From the NCBI GenBank assembly GCA_003427395.1, contig BFEA01000146.1:855120-887121 (forward strand): 32,002 nucleotides of DNA, read 5' to 3'. Of this stretch, positions 28,864 through 32,002 are shown one piece after another. Position 1 is the first letter of the stretch. Each line of letters starts with the position of its first letter. The notes beneath the pieces are model-generated. The model saw nothing but the letters and a program-made list of their open reading frames with translations. It searched no databases and was not told where the DNA came from. Position numbers and translations under genes: made by a program. The stretch comes from Chara braunii (taxonomy: Eukaryota; Streptophyta; Charophyceae; Charales; Characeae).

Positions 28864-30483
28864 TATTGTTTGAATAAGAGGGGAGGAGAAAAGGAGGAGG
28901 AGAGTGGTTGGCGAAGGAGGAGGGAATTATCATTGGTCTTTGCTGGTCTACATCTTCTTCTTCTTCTTTCCCTCTCTCTCCTCTCAAGTTCATTCATTTC
29001 TTTTTGCAATTGGACCTCATTGTACTTTCTTATGAATGTTGTACCCAGAATTTGGCCAGGATCGTAACAACACGAAGAAAGACATAAAAAATGCAATGCA
29101 GCAGAAGACTGACCTCTTTTCGCACACTTAGGGTTTCTCCTATGGTTTAGGGGTATGCTTACTCCCCCTTTTTCTCAGAGTTTACCTCTTTCCGTCTCAC
29201 CCCCCTGACCCCCACGCTCCCTCCCCCTCCCAGAGGATCGAAGCTGCGCTTGCCCAAATGGCTCGCCAAATGAACGATCTGACTCATCAGACTCATGACT
29301 CAACACATGCACGCATCATCATCATGATGTTGAGGTGCAAGGAGGAGAGTATTCATAGTGATCTCTTTTGAGTGCCTAGAAAGTACAATCAAGATGTGAC
29401 GTGTAGTCTTGATCGCCTTGTCAAGTTTTCAGAAAACGATTCTGTTTTCCGAATCCAGAAACCAGTACTAATGAAGTGGCTATGCATACCACCTTTTTCA
29501 GAGATGCCTATGATTTGATAGGAAGTGAAACTTTTGTTGAGGTGCAAGGAGGAGAGTATGCATAGATCAAAGGTCCCTGCTTGCACAACACGCACTTAGG
29601 GAGGAATCCACAGATGAGGGAGATGAGAGATGGAGATGACTTGTGCGAAGAGAGTCAGACGAAAAGAGTGACAGCTCCGGTGTAACAACCAGATAACAAT
29701 AACATCTCTCTCCAAGTCCCACCATTGTCACCAAGTATAATCTCAAGTCTGAACCTGGGGGCATAGCCTCCTTGAAATAGTCGCCAGTCTCAGGTCTCTC
29801 CCTCTCTCTTTTCTCTCTCACCAGAAGTAGGACACAGGAGGCGGATATGGAGGGGTAGAGAAGAAGAAGAAGACTCTCTCCTCATAACCTGTCCGTCAGG
29901 TGAATGGTGCAGGTGCAAGAGGTACAGCATTCTCGGACTGAACGAGATGATGCGGTATTAATGCCGAGTCACCATATGAATGACTCCGACATTCTGGTAG
30001 CAGGTTGCATGCGCCACTTACAATCTGTCAGATTGAAGACCATGGTACAACAGAGAACAGAGTTGTTTCTTTGAAAGAGATCACCGCCATCCGTTACACA
30101 AATGATTGCAACATCTCCTGGCCGGCTGCATGAACCACGTGCATGCACACATCACAGCCTAACTTCTAACTTTGTGAACTACTAGGGTTAGGAATTAACA
30201 TTCGTTGATCAGCAAGAGAGACCATGTGCGAGGATTGAGCCCTCGCGGAGCCCTTCTGGGGCATACAAGCATTCTGGGCTGCGGCCCCCAGCAAGCCTCG
30301 TGCCCCCCCTAAGTGAAGGCGGGCCTGTACAACCACAAGAGGCCAATTTTCGACACTTCTCGTACGTGGCATCTCACGTTCACGAGTATTCCGTTCAGCT
30401 GCGTATCAGAGACACGGTCGGGGTTCAACCAACGGCTGGCTATTCAGAGTGATCCCGTTTCACGACGAGCTTGAGTCTTTGCA
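28864..30483. other. Gene-free stretch with a 29-bp direct repeat and a possible gag scrap
   Basis: GTTGAGGTGCAAGGAGGAGA is found at 29329 and again at 29536, and the match continues for about 29 nt, 207 nt apart. At about 29235-29300 a short plus-strand run reads IEAALAQMARQMNDLTHQ, which resembles the coiled region of plant Gypsy gag proteins; it is too short for a firm call. Otherwise nothing is recognised on either strand. Confidence 0.4.
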
Positions 30484-30930
30484 ATGAGTTCTTCACTACG
30501 AGTATCTTCAACGGCGTTGAATAAGTCGAGTCCGTCTCATTGTGGACTTCTGTCTCATTTATTTGACATATTGATTGTACAAATGAGCAGTTCATACGGT
30601 GACTCAAATGGTCAGCCCAATCAGACAGTTGCAGTTACAGAACAACGTGAGCCTTCCCTGGCTCATTCCAGAAGCAGTAGCTGCATTGTACAGTTGAGCC
30701 CAGGGCTCATTCGGTTGAGGCCCTGGGCACACGCAGTGAGAGGGCAACACATCACTCAGAGGCCGCGGACCAATGAGAATGCAGCATTGTCGTCACACAT
30801 CTTCCGCAAGCCAATGAGGATGTGGCAAACACTTGGAGCCTGGAAGGCCTACCTGGACGTGCCTAACTGCACAAGGCCCAGGCCAGTATCTGAAACTGGG
30901 CCTGGGCGCAGACACTTGGGGCCAACCTGA
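30484..30930 (+). CDS. Unrecognised 148-codon reading frame, doubtful
   Basis: ATG 30484 to TGA 30928-30930 gives a Ser/Arg/Pro-rich protein without signal peptide, membrane segment or metal-binding cluster. It could be chance openness in GC-rich DNA. The DNA at 30755-30830 contains two CCAAT-like words (GACCAATGAG, AGCCAATGAG), which would sit inside this frame and argue as much for a promoter as for a gene. I keep it only because it is the longest frame in the last 4 kb. Confidence 0.2.
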   Translation: MSSSLRVSSTALNKSSPSHCGLLSHLFDILIVQMSSSYGDSNGQPNQTVAVTEQREPSLAHSRSSSCIVQLSPGLIRLRPWAHAVRGQHITQRPRTNENAALSSHIFRKPMRMWQTLGAWKAYLDVPNCTRPRPVSETGPGRRHLGPT

Positions 30931-31590
30931 AGCTACTGCGCCCCCCCCCCGACGGCAGGGCACACTTTCCATGTAGGAAAGTGAGTGCCCAGGGGGAGGG
31001 CATTCTGGCCTGCCGAGGCATTGGCACCACACTGCTGTTTTGTCGCGCGAGTGCTGTTTAGCGCCGACAGGCTGGGTCGCACGCGAGCGCTGAGAGGTGA
31101 GAGGGGCGCTGCGGTGGCAGCGGGCGCACGGCGGTCACAGATGGGCTGCTGGGCACGTGCATGGTGATGGCGATGTTGGTCTTTGGGTAGGAGGCGCATG
31201 CAGAGGAGGACAGGGTGTGATAAGGGGAGGAGAGAGAACGTACCTGGTGTATGCTAGCGGGCTGCATTGGTGGTGACATCACGTACATTGGTCTTCAACT
31301 TCAATGTGTTCCTGTTGCATGGCCATAGATAGGCTAGGTAGGCTGAGTAGAGTAGGCTGGGCGCTGGGCGCCAGACAGTAGGAGCGACATTGGATACTAT
31401 GTTGGTGTGGCCAGAGATCGTCGGCATTGACATTTGAGCTCATTGTATTGCTCTTACTTGGAGTTTATCTTGGTGCATTGTGCTCTCTGCTTGGTACATG
31501 ACTATCTGCGCTACCTCATGATTTTGCAACTTGGAGTCTGTCTATCGCTCTCACTCATATTCCTTGCATATGGGCTGCCAGGAAAGGAAA
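30931..31590. other. GC-rich stretch, no recognised gene
   Basis: Includes a run of ten C's near 30941-30950 and CG-dense sequence at about 31040-31150. Composition resembles a CpG-rich promoter, but no TATA box or downstream gene supports that. Confidence 0.4.
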
Positions 31591-31593
31591 GAT

Positions 31594-32002
31594 TGTCTTA
31601 TCCACTGTCGTATGATCCTCTGTCTTATCATCCACTGTCTTATTATCAACTGTCACCTGTTGAAGGAAAAAGTTGCATGACGAGTGGGAGCCACAGGAGC
31701 AGGCTGAGAACAGGAGGAGGTAGACATAGGTTCTACGGCAATATGAGGGGGTAGACACAGGTTCTACTGTCGTATCCACTGTCTTTCATTCATCTTTGAG
31801 AAGAGTAGTTCATAAGGACGAGGCCTGCTTCTAGAAGTGTGTCTTATCCGTCCACTATGTTATGATCCTCTGTCTTATTATCCATTGTCTTATTTTCCAC
31901 TATCTTATATCCACTGTCTTATCCACTGTCTTATCCACTGTCTTATCCACTGTCTTATCCACTGTCTTATCCACTGTCTTATCCACTGTCTTATCCATGA
32001 TC
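31594..32002. repeat. 12-bp minisatellite (CTTATCCACTGT)n with diverged outer copies
   Basis: From about 31905 to the window end the unit CTTATCCACTGT repeats without interruption about seven times. Diverged copies occur at 31594-31655 and 31843-31905, where a longer block (ATGATCCTCTGTCTTAT) is itself duplicated. One further copy lies near 31766. The array continues past the window. Confidence 0.85.

Noticed and set aside
31905-32002. Telomeric repeat
   Set aside because: The 12-bp unit does not match TTTAGGG or related telomere repeats.

Overview
The window looks like repeat-dense nuclear DNA of a plant-lineage eukaryote. I found no operons, no bacterial-type genes, no rRNA or tRNA gene, no CRISPR array and no intact host gene. 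What can be recognised is almost all retrotransposon: two unrelated Ty3/Gypsy elements, one rearranged LINE, tRNA-derived SINE-like fragments and several tandem repeats. A charophyte or other streptophyte alga (Chara-like) would fit the mix of chromovirus, LINE and short repeats, but this is inference; no marker gene fixes the species.

Layout. 1-520: about six copies of a 79-92 bp tandem repeat. 520-1806: pyrimidine- and purine-rich DNA without a recognisable gene. 1807-7237: Gypsy-A, a decayed gag-pol in which gag/protease/RT/RNase H lie in one frame and a PHD-finger/integrase/GPY-F block lies in the next (+1) frame. 7212-9134: three further reading frames, unrecognised, directly downstream of the integrase, with a nuclear-localisation-like basic stretch and a SUMO-interacting-like motif. 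9232-9426: an A-rich hexamer repeat, then two hairpins with the same loop and different stems. 9640-11585: GC-rich DNA with a TATA box and a stop-broken reading frame. 11743-14905: a LINE whose endonuclease and first half of RT are on the minus strand, while the second half of RT (FVDD motif) is on the plus strand, ending in poly(A). 14906-18800: non-coding repeats, including a 297-bp duplication and two SINE-like pieces. 18806-27995: Gypsy-B, a full chromovirus with two about 1.25-kb LTRs, a PBS, a PPT and a short target duplication. 27996-32002: non-coding DNA ending in a 12-bp minisatellite.

How the parts relate. Each Gypsy element would have encoded capsid, protease, reverse transcriptase/RNase H and integrase for copying through RNA and reinserting. 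Each also carries a possible chromatin-reading module: a PHD finger before the integrase in Gypsy-A, and a diverged chromodomain at the end of pol in Gypsy-B. All the elements are broken by stops and frameshifts. In Gypsy-B almost every stop can be explained as one C-to-T change in CAG, CAA or CGA, as expected from decay of methylated DNA. The most unusual points are the PHD finger inside Gypsy-A pol, the extra 3' reading frames with the SUMO-interacting-like motif, the pair of covarying hairpins, the inverted LINE and the roughly 30/60-nt periodic TGGCG motif in the Gypsy-B LTR and leader.
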